Shown: positions 17,345 through 26,967, counted from the stretch's first letter. The stretch is 64,000 nt of DNA from Actinomycetota bacterium (GCA_003162055.1 PMNA01000013.1:239443-303442), one strand, 5' to 3'. Notes: generated from the letters alone by a model not told the origin. Translations and numbers: made by a program.

Positions 17345-18266
17345 CCACGTTCCCGTCCTGGCCGACGAGGTGCGGGAGTTGCTCGCCGTCCGTCCGGGCG
17401 AGACCGTGGTGGACACGACTTTCGGCGCGGGCGGCCACGCACTCCTGCTCGCGGCCGATCTGCGCGGCGAGGGGAAGCTGATCGCGATCGACCGCGATCC
17501 CTCGGTACGTCCCTATTTCGAGAGCTTTAGGCGCCGCGCCGGGGCGCAGGCGCGCCTGCTGCACGGCGACTTTGCCGATGTGCTCGATCGTCTGGCCTCC
17601 AACGGCGTCAGGGCGGACGCCGTCCTGTTCGATCTCGGCGTCTCGAGCATGCAGATCGACCGGCCCGAGCGCGGCTTCTCCTATGCCGTAGACGCTCCAC
17701 TGGATATGCGCATGGATCCCTCCGAGGACTACTCGGCGCGAGATCTCGTCAACGAGGCCAGTGCGAAGGAGATGGAGAAGATCTTCCGCCGCTTCGGCGA
17801 GGAGCGCTACGCGAAGTCGATCGCCCGCGCGATCGTGGAGCAGCGGCGGAGGATGGAGTTCACGCGTACCTCCGAGCTGGTCGAGACGATCAGAGGCGCC
17901 ATTCCGGCGCCGGCACGCTTCGGCGAGGGACACCCGGCCAAGCGAGTCTTCCAGGCACTTCGTATCGCCGTCAACGACGAGCTCCAATCGCTCGCCGATG
18001 CTCTTCCCAGCGCGTTCGAGCTGCTTCGACCCGGCGGTCGCATGGCCGTGATCAGCTTCCATTCGCTCGAGGACCGCATCGTGAAGCGCTTCCTGCGCGC
18101 CAGGGAGCACGGCTGCATCTGCCCGCCCGACTTCCCGATCTGCAACTGCGGGCACGAGGCGGAGATGCGCCTGCTTGGTCGCAAGGCGATTCGCCCGGGC
18201 CCGCGTGAGCTTGCGCTCAACCCACGGGCCGCCTCGGCTCGCCTGCGTGCGGCGGTGAAGCTGTGA
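17310..18266 (+). CDS. rsmH: 16S rRNA (cytosine-1402-N4)-methyltransferase
   Basis: A 318-residue SAM-dependent methyltransferase (formerly MraW). The SAM loop is TFGAGGHALLLA near residue 35, followed by IAIDRDP. The signature FDLGVSSMQID lies near residue 110, then PLDMRMD and the C-terminal VISFHSLEDRIVKRF. It methylates C1402 in the decoding centre of 16S rRNA. The start ATG 17310 has GAGGAGA upstream and lies inside mraZ. Its end overlaps ftsL by 4 bp. A cysteine cluster (CICPPDFPICNCG) near the C-terminus is the typical RsmH zinc-like motif. Confidence 0.97.
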   Translation: MLPNALQPNATDHVPVLADEVRELLAVRPGETVVDTTFGAGGHALLLAADLRGEGKLIAIDRDPSVRPYFESFRRRAGAQARLLHGDFADVLDRLASNGVRADAVLFDLGVSSMQIDRPERGFSYAVDAPLDMRMDPSEDYSARDLVNEASAKEMEKIFRRFGEERYAKSIARAIVEQRRRMEFTRTSELVETIRGAIPAPARFGEGHPAKRVFQALRIAVNDELQSLADALPSAFELLRPGGRMAVISFHSLEDRIVKRFLRAREHGCICPPDFPICNCGHEAEMRLLGRKAIRPGPRELALNPRAASARLRAAVKL

Positions 18267-18649
18267 GCACCGCCACCGCACGAGTCGCAACCCGGCCGGT
18301 CGGCAGGCCCGCGCCGCGCCCTCAGCCCGCGCGCGCGGCACCACAGCAGAAAAGGCGTAAAGCCGCCCAACGCAGCGTGCGTGGTGGGATCGTCTGGATA
18401 GTCGCCCTGGCAGTACTTCTGACCGGCGTTGTCGCCGTCAACGTCGCCGTCCTACGTCAAAATATGCAGCTCGAAAGCTACGGCAACCAGCAATCGCAGC
18501 TGCGCGATCAGAATCTCGAGCTTCGCTCGCGCCTCTCTCAGGCGACTTCGTCGCCATATGTTGAGCGTGTCGCCCAGAAGAGGCTGGGTCTGGTCACCGC
18601 GAACTCCAGCCAGACGACCTACATCCGGCTCGGCGCGGGCGGGAAGTGA
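18263..18649 (+). CDS. ftsL: Cell division protein FtsL-like bitopic membrane protein
   Basis: A 128-residue protein with a basic, Pro/Ala-rich cytoplasmic tail (residues 1-38), one transmembrane helix (~41-62, IVWIVALAVLLTGVVAVNVA) and a periplasmic coiled coil (~65-95, QLRDQNLELRSRLSQ). FtsL sequences diverge strongly. The identification rests on topology, length and position between rsmH and ftsI. In the divisome it pairs with DivIC/FtsB and FtsQ to activate FtsW-FtsI. GTG start in a GTGA overlap with rsmH; the end overlaps ftsI by 4 bp. Confidence 0.85.
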   Translation: MSTATARVATRPVGRPAPRPQPARAAPQQKRRKAAQRSVRGGIVWIVALAVLLTGVVAVNVAVLRQNMQLESYGNQQSQLRDQNLELRSRLSQATSSPYVERVAQKRLGLVTANSSQTTYIRLGAGGK

Positions 18650-20328
18650 GTCAGCGAGCGGCGAACCGAAGAGTTCGGCTGCTCGGGGCAGCTCTTGCAC
18701 TCGCACTCGCATTAGCACTGGCCAGGGCCGGGTGGATTCAGGTCGTTAGGGCGAGCTCGCTCGCCAGGCTCGCCGACGCGCAGCAGACGCAGACGATCCC
18801 CGTCCCGGCGCCGCGCGGCACGATTTTCGACCGGAACAACGTCGAGCTGGCGGCGAACGAAGACTCGATCACGATCTCTGCCGATCCCAAGCTCGTGAAA
18901 TCCCCGGCGTCGGAAGCGCGGCAGACGGCCGCGGTGTTGGGTCTTGATGAGCAGGCCAAGGTAGATCTGCTCGGCGCGCTCTCCGATCGCTCGAAAGGAT
19001 TCGTCTACGTCGCCAGGCAGGCGCCGCTCGCCAAGGCCGATAAGTTGAAGCGACTGAAACTGGCGGGCTTCGACTACACAGTCGAGCCCAAGCGGATCTA
19101 CCCGCAAGGAGTGCTCGCGGCTCAGACGATCGGCTTCGCTGGCGTCGACAATCGCGGTTTGACCGGTATCGAGTTGGCCTACGACAAGTCGCTCACCGGG
19201 CGGGCCGGTAATAAAACGGTGGTGAGAGATCCGGCCGGACGCGTGATCGACACGCAGAGCACTTCCTACGAGAAGCCCGGCGCCGATCTCACTCTGACCA
19301 TCGACAGCGCGATTCAGCTCTACGTTCAGCAGGTGCTTGCTCAGACCCTCAAGTCCTCGCAGGCTCGCTCGGCCTCCGCCGTGGTGCTCGACCCGCGTTC
19401 GGGCGAGGTGCTGGCGATGGCGACCGCTCCGACCTACAACGCCAACAGCGCCGCGACGACCTCGCAGGAGCTCCAGCGGAACAGGGTCATCACCGATGCC
19501 TACGAGCCGGGGTCCACCTTCAAGCTGGTGACAGTCGCCGGAGCGCTCTCCGAGGGCGTGGTTACGCCGCAGACCTCGTTCACGCTGCCCTATTCGATCT
19601 GGATCGGCGGAAAGACGATCCACGATTCCCACCCGCGCGGCACCGAGCGTTTGACCGTTTCGCAGATCCTGACCCAGTCCTCGAATGTGGGTGCGATCAA
19701 GATCTCCCAGTTGCTCGGTACCGAGAAGCTGGCCCGTTGGATCGAGCGCTTCGGCTTCGGCAAGGCGACGGGCATCGATTTTCCAGGTGAAAGTAAAGGC
19801 ATAGTGTTGCCGCAGGATCAGTGGTATGGATCCGCCGTCGGCACGATTCCGATCGGGCAGGGAATCGCCGTCACTCCAATCCAGCTCGCCGCCGCCTACG
19901 CGGCGATTGCGAACAAGGGCGTTTGGGTGCAGCCGAATCTAGTGGCGCGGATCGGCGAGGAACCGGCTCCGGTCGCGAAACGGCGACGAGTGGTGACAGC
20001 GGCGGTGGCAAAGCAGCTCATGACCATGCTCAGTAACGTTGTTGACGAGGGAACGGGGATCGAAGCGGAGATTCCCAACTACAGCGTGGCCGGCAAGACC
20101 GGCACCGCCGAGAAGCCCGATCCCAGGACGGGGGGCTATTCGCCCTACAAATACGTGGCCTCCTTCGTCGGCGCCGTACCGGCCTCCAATCCGCGCCTTG
20201 TGATCCTGGTCACTGTCGACGAGCCGAAAACCGCGATCTGGGGTGGTAGCGTCGCCGCCCCGGCCTTCAAGCAGATCGCGCTCGACTGCCTGCGCTATCT
20301 GGAAATTCCGCCCGACCGACCGAGCTGA
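18646..20328 (+). CDS. ftsI: Septal peptidoglycan transpeptidase (class B penicillin-binding protein)
   Basis: A 560-residue membrane-anchored transpeptidase. One N-terminal membrane helix (~10-30) precedes a PBP dimer domain (APRGTIFDRNN at ~residue 55) and the transpeptidase domain. All three catalytic motifs are present: STFK in EPGSTFKLV, SSN in QSSNVGAIK, and KTGT in AGKTGTAEKPD. There is no C-terminal PASTA domain. With FtsW it builds septal peptidoglycan and is a beta-lactam target. GTG start overlapping ftsL by 4 bp; 93 bp separate it from murE, with nothing else recognisable in the gap. Confidence 0.95.
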   Translation: MSQRAANRRVRLLGAALALALALALARAGWIQVVRASSLARLADAQQTQTIPVPAPRGTIFDRNNVELAANEDSITISADPKLVKSPASEARQTAAVLGLDEQAKVDLLGALSDRSKGFVYVARQAPLAKADKLKRLKLAGFDYTVEPKRIYPQGVLAAQTIGFAGVDNRGLTGIELAYDKSLTGRAGNKTVVRDPAGRVIDTQSTSYEKPGADLTLTIDSAIQLYVQQVLAQTLKSSQARSASAVVLDPRSGEVLAMATAPTYNANSAATTSQELQRNRVITDAYEPGSTFKLVTVAGALSEGVVTPQTSFTLPYSIWIGGKTIHDSHPRGTERLTVSQILTQSSNVGAIKISQLLGTEKLARWIERFGFGKATGIDFPGESKGIVLPQDQWYGSAVGTIPIGQGIAVTPIQLAAAYAAIANKGVWVQPNLVARIGEEPAPVAKRRRVVTAAVAKQLMTMLSNVVDEGTGIEAEIPNYSVAGKTGTAEKPDPRTGGYSPYKYVASFVGAVPASNPRLVILVTVDEPKTAIWGGSVAAPAFKQIALDCLRYLEIPPDRPS

Positions 20329-20421
20329 GCGCCGATTGAGTTGCGCCGTGCGGTGTCGAACTGCGGCCGGCGCCACTCGGGGACGAGTCGGGTCTGAGTA
20401 CGTTGGTAAACTCGCCCGGCG

Positions 20422-21873
20422 ATGGATCTGGAGCGTTTGAGCGCGGCGCTCGAGCCCCGCGAGACAATCCGGCGCGCTCCTGTCGAAGTGCGCGGCTTGG
20501 CCTACGACGTGCGGGCTGTCGAAGCGGGCTCGCTCTTCTTCTGCGTCCCGGGCATGCGCGCCGACGGGCACGACTTCGCGCCCGAAGCCGTTCAGCGCGG
20601 GGCTGCGGCGCTGGTCGTGGAACGTCCGCTGGAGCTGGATGTGCCGCAGCTCGTGGTCGCCTCGTCCCGCGTGGCGATGGCCGAGGCCGCCGACTGCTTC
20701 TTCGGCGAGCCTACTCGCGAGCTCCAACTCGCCGGCGTCACCGGCACGAACGGCAAGACGACCACCTGCTTTCTCGTCTACGAGATACTGGCCGCCGCCG
20801 GGCGGCGGCCGGGGCTGGTCGGGACGGTCGAAAGCCGCGTCGGCGGAAAGCCCAGGAAGATGGCGCGCACCACCCCAGAAGCAATCGATTTGCAGCGATT
20901 ATTCCGAGAGATGCTGGATCTCGGCGATAGGAGCTGCGTGATCGAGGCCTCCTCCCATGCGATCGAGTTGCACCGGCTCGACCGGGCGCGCTTTGCCGCT
21001 CTCGCCTTCACCAATCTGAGCCAGGACCACCTCGATTTTCACGAGACGATGGAGAACTACTTCGCCGCCAAGCGGCGCCTGTTCCTATCCGGCGAGGAGA
21101 CGCCGGCCGCGATTAACATCGACGACGCCTACGGGCGCCGACTGGCCGCCGAGCTGCGCGCGCTCGGCCAGGAGAAGGTGCTCACCTTCGGCAGAGCGCC
21201 CGACGCCGACCTGCGACCGGACGAGATCGAGCTGGGCGCCGGGGGAACGCGAATCCGCCTCGGCGAGTTGGAGCTGCGGAGCCCGCTACGAGGCGCCTTC
21301 AACGCCGAGAACCTGCTCACGGCGGCGGCGCTGACTCGTCTCCTCGGCGTCGAGGACGAACAGATCGCGGCCGGTGTCGCGGCCCTGAAGGGAGTTCCGG
21401 GCCGCTTCGAGGCGATCGACCGGAGTCAGCCCTTCACGGTCGTCGTCGACTACGCCCACACTCCCGATGCGCTTGCCAGACTGCTCACGGCGGCGCGAGA
21501 GCTGGTGCGGGGCAAGCTGATTTGCGTCTTTGGCTGCGGCGGCGACCGCGACCGCGAGAAGAGGCCGCTGATGGGCGAGATCGCCGCCGAGTTGAGCGAC
21601 GTCGCCATCGTTACCTCGGACAATCCGCGCAGTGAGGAGCCCCGTGTAATCATCGACGAGATCCTCGCCGGCGTCGAGGAAAAGACGGTCGAGGTCGAGC
21701 TCGACCGGAGAGCGGCGATCGAGCAGGCTCTCGCCCAGGCGCGCGAGGGCGACGTCGTCGTCATCGCCGGCAAGGGCCACGAGCAGGGTCAGGAGATCGA
21801 CGGCCGGGTACTTCCCTTCGACGATCGCGTGGTTGCCGCCGAGTTGCTCGTGGAACTCGGGGCGGGAAGATGA
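20422..21873 (+). CDS. murE: UDP-MurNAc-L-Ala-D-Glu--meso-diaminopimelate ligase
   Basis: A 483-residue Mur ligase adding the third stem-peptide residue. The ATP loop is GVTGTNGKTTT (~residue 110); HAIELHRLD, NLSQDHLDFH and DYAHTPDAL follow in the usual order. The motif DNPR (TSDNPRSEEP, ~residue 405) is the known discriminator for meso-diaminopimelate over lysine, so the wall is predicted to be of the DAP type. Normal length. ATG start 93 bp after ftsI; the end overlaps murF by 4 bp (ATGA). Confidence 0.96.
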   Translation: MDLERLSAALEPRETIRRAPVEVRGLAYDVRAVEAGSLFFCVPGMRADGHDFAPEAVQRGAAALVVERPLELDVPQLVVASSRVAMAEAADCFFGEPTRELQLAGVTGTNGKTTTCFLVYEILAAAGRRPGLVGTVESRVGGKPRKMARTTPEAIDLQRLFREMLDLGDRSCVIEASSHAIELHRLDRARFAALAFTNLSQDHLDFHETMENYFAAKRRLFLSGEETPAAINIDDAYGRRLAAELRALGQEKVLTFGRAPDADLRPDEIELGAGGTRIRLGELELRSPLRGAFNAENLLTAAALTRLLGVEDEQIAAGVAALKGVPGRFEAIDRSQPFTVVVDYAHTPDALARLLTAARELVRGKLICVFGCGGDRDREKRPLMGEIAAELSDVAIVTSDNPRSEEPRVIIDEILAGVEEKTVEVELDRRAAIEQALAQAREGDVVVIAGKGHEQGQEIDGRVLPFDDRVVAAELLVELGAGR

Positions 21874-23180
21874 TTCCGCTTCCGCTCGCGGAAGTTGCGC
21901 GGCTCTGCGAGGGGGAGCTAACCAGGGCAGACGGCGCGGCGGAGATCACGGGCGTTGTGATCGACTCGCGGCGCGTTCAGGCCGGCGATCTCTTCGTGGC
22001 GGTCAACCGCGGAGCCGAGTTTGCGCCCGAGGCGCTGAAGCGGGGGGCGGCCGCAGTGCTCGTTCCGAGCGATGCCGAGGTCGCGCTCTCCGCGCTCGCC
22101 GGGGCGGTGCGCGCTCGTTCCGCTGCTCGCGTCATAGCCATCACGGGATCGACCGGTAAGACCTCGACCAAGGACATCTTGGCCGCGCTTTGCGCGCCGC
22201 ATCTTAGAACCGTGGCGGCGGAGGCGAGCTTCAACAACGAGCTCGGTATTCCGCTCACCGTCTGCCGCTTGGAGATCGAGACCGAGCTGGCGGTGGTCGA
22301 GATCGGGATGCGCGGACTCGGCCAGATCCTGCAGGCCTGCGGCTTCGTCCGCCCGCAGATCGGCTTGATCACGAGCGTCGGACCGGTACATCTGGAGTTG
22401 CTCGGCACGGTCGAGCGGGTGGCGCAGGCCAAGGCCGAGGTGCTGCGTGGGCTGGAGCCGGGCGGGGTGGGAATCGTGCCCGCCGGAGAGCCGCTGCTCG
22501 AGCCCTTCATTCCGGACGGGATCGATCTGCGCCGCTTCGGTCCAGGCGGATCCTCCTTCCTGATTTCCTTCGAGCCGGGCGAGGAGATCTCGCACGGGGT
22601 CTTCGAGATCGACGGCGAGCGGGTTGAGTTGGAGCTTGCCCTGAGCGCGCGCCACCAGGCTGAGAACACGCTCGCGGCGCTGGTCGCCTACCGCGCGCTC
22701 GGGCTGCCGCTGGAAGGCGCGCAAGAAGGCGCGCGGACGATTAGGCTCTCTCGCTGGCGCGGCGAAGAGACCGCGCTGTCCGCCGGAGGACTTCTGATCA
22801 ACGACTCCTACAATGCGAACCCGATCTCGCTCGCCGCGGCGCTCGAGCATCAAGCTCAGCTTGCCGCCGGGCGCAGGCGGGTGGCCGTGCTCGGGACGAT
22901 GGCCGAGCTCGGCGCCGAGAGCGAGCGCTACCACCGCGAGATCGGGAGCCGCGCCTCGGAGCTCGGGGTCGCCGCCGTGCTGGCCGTGGGAGAAGGCGCG
23001 CGCGCCTACCTCGATCTGGCCGACGGAGTGGCCGAGCGAGAGTGGGCGCCCGACGCCGAGACCGCCGCAGAGCTGGTGTTGGAGATGGCTCGCCCCACCG
23101 ACTGCGTCCTCGTCAAGGGCTCGCGGGTAGTCGGTTTGGAACTAGTCGTCAAAGCGCTCGAGGAAGCGTTCGCGGCGTGA
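21870..23180 (+). CDS. murF: UDP-MurNAc-tripeptide--D-alanyl-D-alanine ligase
   Basis: A 436-residue Mur ligase that adds D-Ala-D-Ala to the UDP-MurNAc tripeptide in the cytoplasm. The ATP loop is ITGSTGKTSTKD (~residue 91); FNNELGIPLTV, NDSYNANP and VLVKGSRVVGLE are family-specific. Normal length. ATG start within the murE stop; its stop overlaps the mraY GTG. A ddl ligase supplying D-Ala-D-Ala is not in the window. Confidence 0.95.
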   Translation: MIPLPLAEVARLCEGELTRADGAAEITGVVIDSRRVQAGDLFVAVNRGAEFAPEALKRGAAAVLVPSDAEVALSALAGAVRARSAARVIAITGSTGKTSTKDILAALCAPHLRTVAAEASFNNELGIPLTVCRLEIETELAVVEIGMRGLGQILQACGFVRPQIGLITSVGPVHLELLGTVERVAQAKAEVLRGLEPGGVGIVPAGEPLLEPFIPDGIDLRRFGPGGSSFLISFEPGEEISHGVFEIDGERVELELALSARHQAENTLAALVAYRALGLPLEGAQEGARTIRLSRWRGEETALSAGGLLINDSYNANPISLAAALEHQAQLAAGRRRVAVLGTMAELGAESERYHREIGSRASELGVAAVLAVGEGARAYLDLADGVAEREWAPDAETAAELVLEMARPTDCVLVKGSRVVGLELVVKALEEAFAA

Positions 23181-24265
23181 GCGTTTTCCTTGCAAGGGCG
23201 GGCGCGCTTGAGGATCTGTCTCTACCGAGCCCGATGGTGCGGGTGATTCTGGCCAGCATCCTGGCGCTCGCGATCTCGATCTTCGCCGGGCCGCGCTTCA
23301 TCGCCTTCCTGCGCCACCACGACGTCGGCCAGCACATCCGCGAGGAGGGGCCGGCGGGGCACGTGGTCAAGCAGGGAACGCCGGTGATGGGCGGCGTGCT
23401 CTTCCTGGCGGCGGCGGTCATCTCTTTCCTCATCCTGAGCGAGTACACGACTCAGGCCTTGACCGTGCTCTTCATCATGCTGGCCTGCGCCGGCATCGGT
23501 TTCGCCGACGACCTGATGAAGCTGCGCCGCCGGCGCTCGCTTGGGCTGGCCGGGCGCTGGAAGATGATCTTGCTGGTTCTGATTACGATCGGCGCCGCCT
23601 ACCTCGCGCACCGCGCCGGCCAACCGACCTGGCTCGCCATTCCCTTCACTCACACGCGCCTACACCTGGGCCTGCTCTGGTACTTGCTGCTCTTCTTCGT
23701 CATCGCCGGCGCGGCCAACGGCGTCAACCTCACCGACGGTCTGGACGGCCTGGCGGCGGGCACCGGCATCATCGCCACCTTCACCTTCCTCTCGATCGCG
23801 GTCATCGCCTACGTGCGCTCTTCGTCGAATCCCGGCCTGCGCGAGCCCAAGCTCGTCGATCTGGCGATTCTGGCGGCGGCGCTGATCGGAGGACTGATCG
23901 GCTTCCTCTGGTACAACACCTTTCCGGCCGACGTGTTCATGGGAGACACCGGCTCGATGGGGATCGGCGGCGCGCTGGCGGGCTTCGCGATCATGACCAA
24001 GACCGAGCTCCTGCTGCTCCTGGTTGCCGGGATCTTCCTGATCGAGGCGCTCTCGGTGATGATCCAGGTGTTCAGCTTTCGCCTCTTCAAGCGCCGCGTC
24101 TTCCTGATGGCGCCGATCCACCATCACTTCGAGATGAAGGCCTGGTCGGAAACCAAGATCATGGTGCGCTTCTGGATTCTCTGCGGCATCCTCTGCGCCC
24201 TTGCCTTCGCGCTTTACTACCGCAACTTCACTATCTTCAACTTCCTCCGCCCGCTGCCCAAGTGA
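23177..24265 (+). CDS. mraY: Phospho-N-acetylmuramoyl-pentapeptide-transferase
   Basis: A polytopic enzyme of about 362 residues that transfers phospho-MurNAc-pentapeptide to undecaprenyl phosphate, forming lipid I at the inner membrane face. Visible signatures are GTPVMGGVLFL, FADDLMKLRR (catalytic DD), NLTDGLDGLA, FMGDTGSMGIGGALAG and the His-rich loop APIHHHFEMKAW. About ten membrane helices. GTG 23177 overlaps the murF stop (GTGA), the pattern used throughout this cluster; ATG 23234 is the alternative start and gives the more usual N-terminus. Confidence 0.95.
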   Translation: MSVFLARAGALEDLSLPSPMVRVILASILALAISIFAGPRFIAFLRHHDVGQHIREEGPAGHVVKQGTPVMGGVLFLAAAVISFLILSEYTTQALTVLFIMLACAGIGFADDLMKLRRRRSLGLAGRWKMILLVLITIGAAYLAHRAGQPTWLAIPFTHTRLHLGLLWYLLLFFVIAGAANGVNLTDGLDGLAAGTGIIATFTFLSIAVIAYVRSSSNPGLREPKLVDLAILAAALIGGLIGFLWYNTFPADVFMGDTGSMGIGGALAGFAIMTKTELLLLLVAGIFLIEALSVMIQVFSFRLFKRRVFLMAPIHHHFEMKAWSETKIMVRFWILCGILCALAFALYYRNFTIFNFLRPLPK

Positions 24266-25524
24266 GCGAGCTGCCTGATCGCGTGCTCGTGCTGGGCCTG
24301 GCCCGGTCGGGACGGGCGGCGGCTCTGGCCCTCGCGCGACGCGGCGCGACCGTCGTGGCGGTCGACCGCTCGACCGAGCTGGATGTGAGCGAGCTGGCCA
24401 AGGCGGGCATCGAGTTGAGGCTTGGGCTGGAGAGCGTGCGGCTGCTCGAGGGCGCGGGACTGCTGGTGAAAAGCCCGGGCGTGCCGAGCTCCTCGCCGCT
24501 GGTGCAGGCGGCCCGCAAGCGCAGGATTCCGGTCTGGAGCGAGGTCGAGCTGGCCTCGCGCCTGTTTTCGAATCCCCTCCTCGGCGTCACCGGCACCAAC
24601 GGCAAGACGACGACCACGGAACTTCTGGGGGCAATCTTCCGCGCCGCGGGGCGCAAGGTCGAGGTGGCCGGCAACGTCGGCCGCGCGATCTGCGATCTCG
24701 ACGGCGAGCTCGATCCCGAGTCCTGGATCGTTTGCGAGCTCTCCAGCTTCCAGCTCGAGGACATCGAGCGCCTGCGCCTGCACGTCGCCGTGCTGCTCAA
24801 CGTCGAGCCCGACCACCTCGATCGCCACGGCTCGCTTGAGGCCTACCGAGATGCCAAGCTGCGCATCTTCGAGAACCAGCTCGAAGATGACGTGGCCGTC
24901 GTCCCGAGAGGATTCGGCGAAGTGCCCGGGCGCGGTCGCCGGGTCGAGTTCGAGGCCTCCGATCCACTACCGGCCGAGCCGCTGATCCCCGGGGAGCACA
25001 ATCGCGAGAACGCCGCCGCCGCGACCCAGGCGGCGCAGGCGGCGGGAATTGGCGAGGAGGCGATTGCCGAGGCGCTGCGCACTTTCCCGGGCGTGCCGCA
25101 CCGGCTCGAGCCGATCGCCGAAGTGGCCGGCGTTCGCTACCTGAACGACTCCAAGGCGACTAATACCGCTGCCGCGCGCCGGGCGATCGCCTCCTTCTCG
25201 GAGCCGTTGCACATCATCCTCGGCGGGCGCGGCAAAGGAGAGTCGTACGACGATCTGGCCGAGGAGCTGCGCAGCCGCGCTGCCCGCGCCTATCTGATCG
25301 GCGAGACGGCCGAGGAGGTAGCCGCCGCCCTGGAGCGAGCCGGCGTGGCCTTCGAGCGCAGCGGCACGCTAAAGCAGGCCGTTGCGACTGCCGCGGGCAA
25401 GGCGAAACCGGGCGAGGTAGTGCTGCTCGCGCCGGCCTGCGCCAGCTTCGACCAGTTCGAGAACTTCGAGCAGCGCGGCGACGCGTTTCGAGGCCTCGTA
25501 GCCGAGTTGGAACGCTCTCGCTGA
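24262..25524 (+). CDS. murD: UDP-N-acetylmuramoylalanine--D-glutamate ligase
   Basis: A 420-residue Mur ligase adding D-Glu. The Rossmann N-terminus is VLVLGLARSGRAAALA; the ATP loop is GVTGTNGKTTTT (~residue 112); NVEPDHLDRHGS, GEHNRENAAAA and YLNDSKATN follow. It is compact: between the central-domain FENQ and GEHN there are only about 38 residues, fewer than in E. coli MurD. GTG start overlapping mraY by 4 bp. A 57-bp gap with an inverted repeat follows before ftsW. Confidence 0.95.
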   Translation: MSELPDRVLVLGLARSGRAAALALARRGATVVAVDRSTELDVSELAKAGIELRLGLESVRLLEGAGLLVKSPGVPSSSPLVQAARKRRIPVWSEVELASRLFSNPLLGVTGTNGKTTTTELLGAIFRAAGRKVEVAGNVGRAICDLDGELDPESWIVCELSSFQLEDIERLRLHVAVLLNVEPDHLDRHGSLEAYRDAKLRIFENQLEDDVAVVPRGFGEVPGRGRRVEFEASDPLPAEPLIPGEHNRENAAAATQAAQAAGIGEEAIAEALRTFPGVPHRLEPIAEVAGVRYLNDSKATNTAAARRAIASFSEPLHIILGGRGKGESYDDLAEELRSRAARAYLIGETAEEVAAALERAGVAFERSGTLKQAVATAAGKAKPGEVVLLAPACASFDQFENFEQRGDAFRGLVAELERSR

Positions 25525-25543
25525 GCTTCGCTAGCGCGATTCG

Positions 25544-25582
25544 CGGTAGGAAGCGCGTGGGCGCGGTCGAACCGTCCTACCG
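25544..25582 (+). promoter_or_regulatory. Inverted repeat at the murD-ftsW junction
   Basis: CGGTAGGA at 25544-25551 and TCCTACCG at 25575-25582 are perfect 8-bp reverse complements with a 23-nt loop. The right arm ends on the first base of the listed ftsW GTG start. As RNA it would cover the initiation region. It sits in one of the few non-overlapping junctions of the cluster. It has no T-run, so it is not a classical intrinsic terminator. Confidence 0.5.
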
Positions 25583-26967
25583 TGACTGGAAGTTGGTTTG
25601 AGGAGACGGCTACCGTCCGCCGCAGCGCGCTGGGGCGTAGCGGGCGCGCCGGCGGCGCGCCGCGCACGCGCGCTCCAGGTGTGACCGCGCGGCACTCGGC
25701 GGGAACGACACGCTCGCCGCGACCCGCACCGAGACGGGCCCAGGCGCCCTCCCGGCTCAAGGCCGTGCCGGCGGGAGCGTCGGGAAACGGCCCGGTCCGC
25801 GCGCGCGCGCCGAAGATGCAGCTCGAGTTCCAGCTGCTGGCGCTGGCCACGCTGGCGCTCGTCGCCTACGGGCTGGTGATGGTCTTCAGCTCCACCTCGG
25901 CCACGGCCACGCTCGGCCACGGCAATGCAGGCGCCTACCTCGTACGGCAGGCCATCTACGCCTTAGTCGGGCTGGCTGCGATGATCGCCTTCACGCGCTT
26001 CGACTATCGAAAGCTGCGCCCGCTCGCGCCCTCGCTCCTGATGGGCTCGCTCGTGCTCTGCCTGGCGGCGTTTGCGATCGGCACCCAGGTCAACGGAGCG
26101 CGGCGCTGGATCTCGCTCGGGCCGCTCAGCCTGCAGCCCTCAGAGCTGGTCAAGCTGGCGCTCGCGCTCTGGATCCCCGCCCGGCTCGTCCGCCACCCCC
26201 GGCCGCAGACCATGGGCGAGCTGGCAAAGCCGGTCGGCCTGATGGTTGTGATCGCCTGCGGCTTGATCGCGGCCGAGCCCGACCTGGGCACGGTCACGAG
26301 CATTCTCGTCATGGTCGCGGCGGCGCTCGCCGTAACGGGAGTTCCTCTTGGGCTGATCGCCCGCGCCTACATGCTGGTAGGAGCGGTGGGGGTTGTCTTC
26401 GCGCTTTCAGAGCCCTATCAACGCGCCCGTTTGACCGCCTTCCTGCACCCGATGGCAAGCTCGCAGGGAAGCGGCTACCAGGGCATGCAGTCGCTGATCG
26501 GGCTCGGCTCGGGCGGCGTCTTCGGGCGCGGGCTGGGGCAGGGCGTGCAGAAGATTCACTTCCTGCCGGAAGCTCACACCGACATGATCGCCTCGGTGAT
26601 TGGCGAGGAACTGGGACTGATCGGCATTGTCGTGCTGATCGCCTTCTACGTCTTTTTCGCCTGGGCCGGGCTGAGAATCGCGCTGGCCTGCCACGACCCG
26701 TTCGGTAAGGCCGTCGCCGCCTCGCTCACAGCGCTGATCTGCGGCCAGGCCGCGATCAATCTCGCGGCCGTGTTCGGGCTTCTCCCGCTGACCGGGATCA
26801 CGCTTCCCTTTGTCTCCTACGGAGGCTCCAGCCTGGTTGTCTCACTCATAGCGGTGGGCATTCTCCTTAACATCGCGGTGAATCATGGAAAAAGAGCAGC
26901 CCCTGAGGTGTCTGATCGCCGCCGGCGGAACAGCCGGGCATCTCATGCCCGCGCTCGCCGTCGCTGA
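25582..26967 (+). CDS. ftsW: Septal peptidoglycan polymerase FtsW (SEDS family)
   Basis: A 461-residue SEDS glycosyltransferase. The core of about ten membrane helices begins near residue 83 (FQLLALATLALVAYGLV) and contains NGARRWISLGPLSLQPSELVK-type sequence, the AEPDLGT motif, GSGYQGMQSLI, LPEAHTDMI and the C-terminal LPFVSYGGSSL. It polymerises lipid II together with FtsI. The first ~80 residues are Arg/Pro/Ala-rich and unlike other FtsW; the GTG at 25582 lies in an inverted repeat and has no ribosome site. ATG 25816, just before the core, is a good alternative. The 3' end overlaps murG by 83 bp. Confidence 0.93.
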   Translation: MTGSWFEETATVRRSALGRSGRAGGAPRTRAPGVTARHSAGTTRSPRPAPRRAQAPSRLKAVPAGASGNGPVRARAPKMQLEFQLLALATLALVAYGLVMVFSSTSATATLGHGNAGAYLVRQAIYALVGLAAMIAFTRFDYRKLRPLAPSLLMGSLVLCLAAFAIGTQVNGARRWISLGPLSLQPSELVKLALALWIPARLVRHPRPQTMGELAKPVGLMVVIACGLIAAEPDLGTVTSILVMVAAALAVTGVPLGLIARAYMLVGAVGVVFALSEPYQRARLTAFLHPMASSQGSGYQGMQSLIGLGSGGVFGRGLGQGVQKIHFLPEAHTDMIASVIGEELGLIGIVVLIAFYVFFAWAGLRIALACHDPFGKAVAASLTALICGQAAINLAAVFGLLPLTGITLPFVSYGGSSLVVSLIAVGILLNIAVNHGKRAAPEVSDRRRRNSRASHARARRR

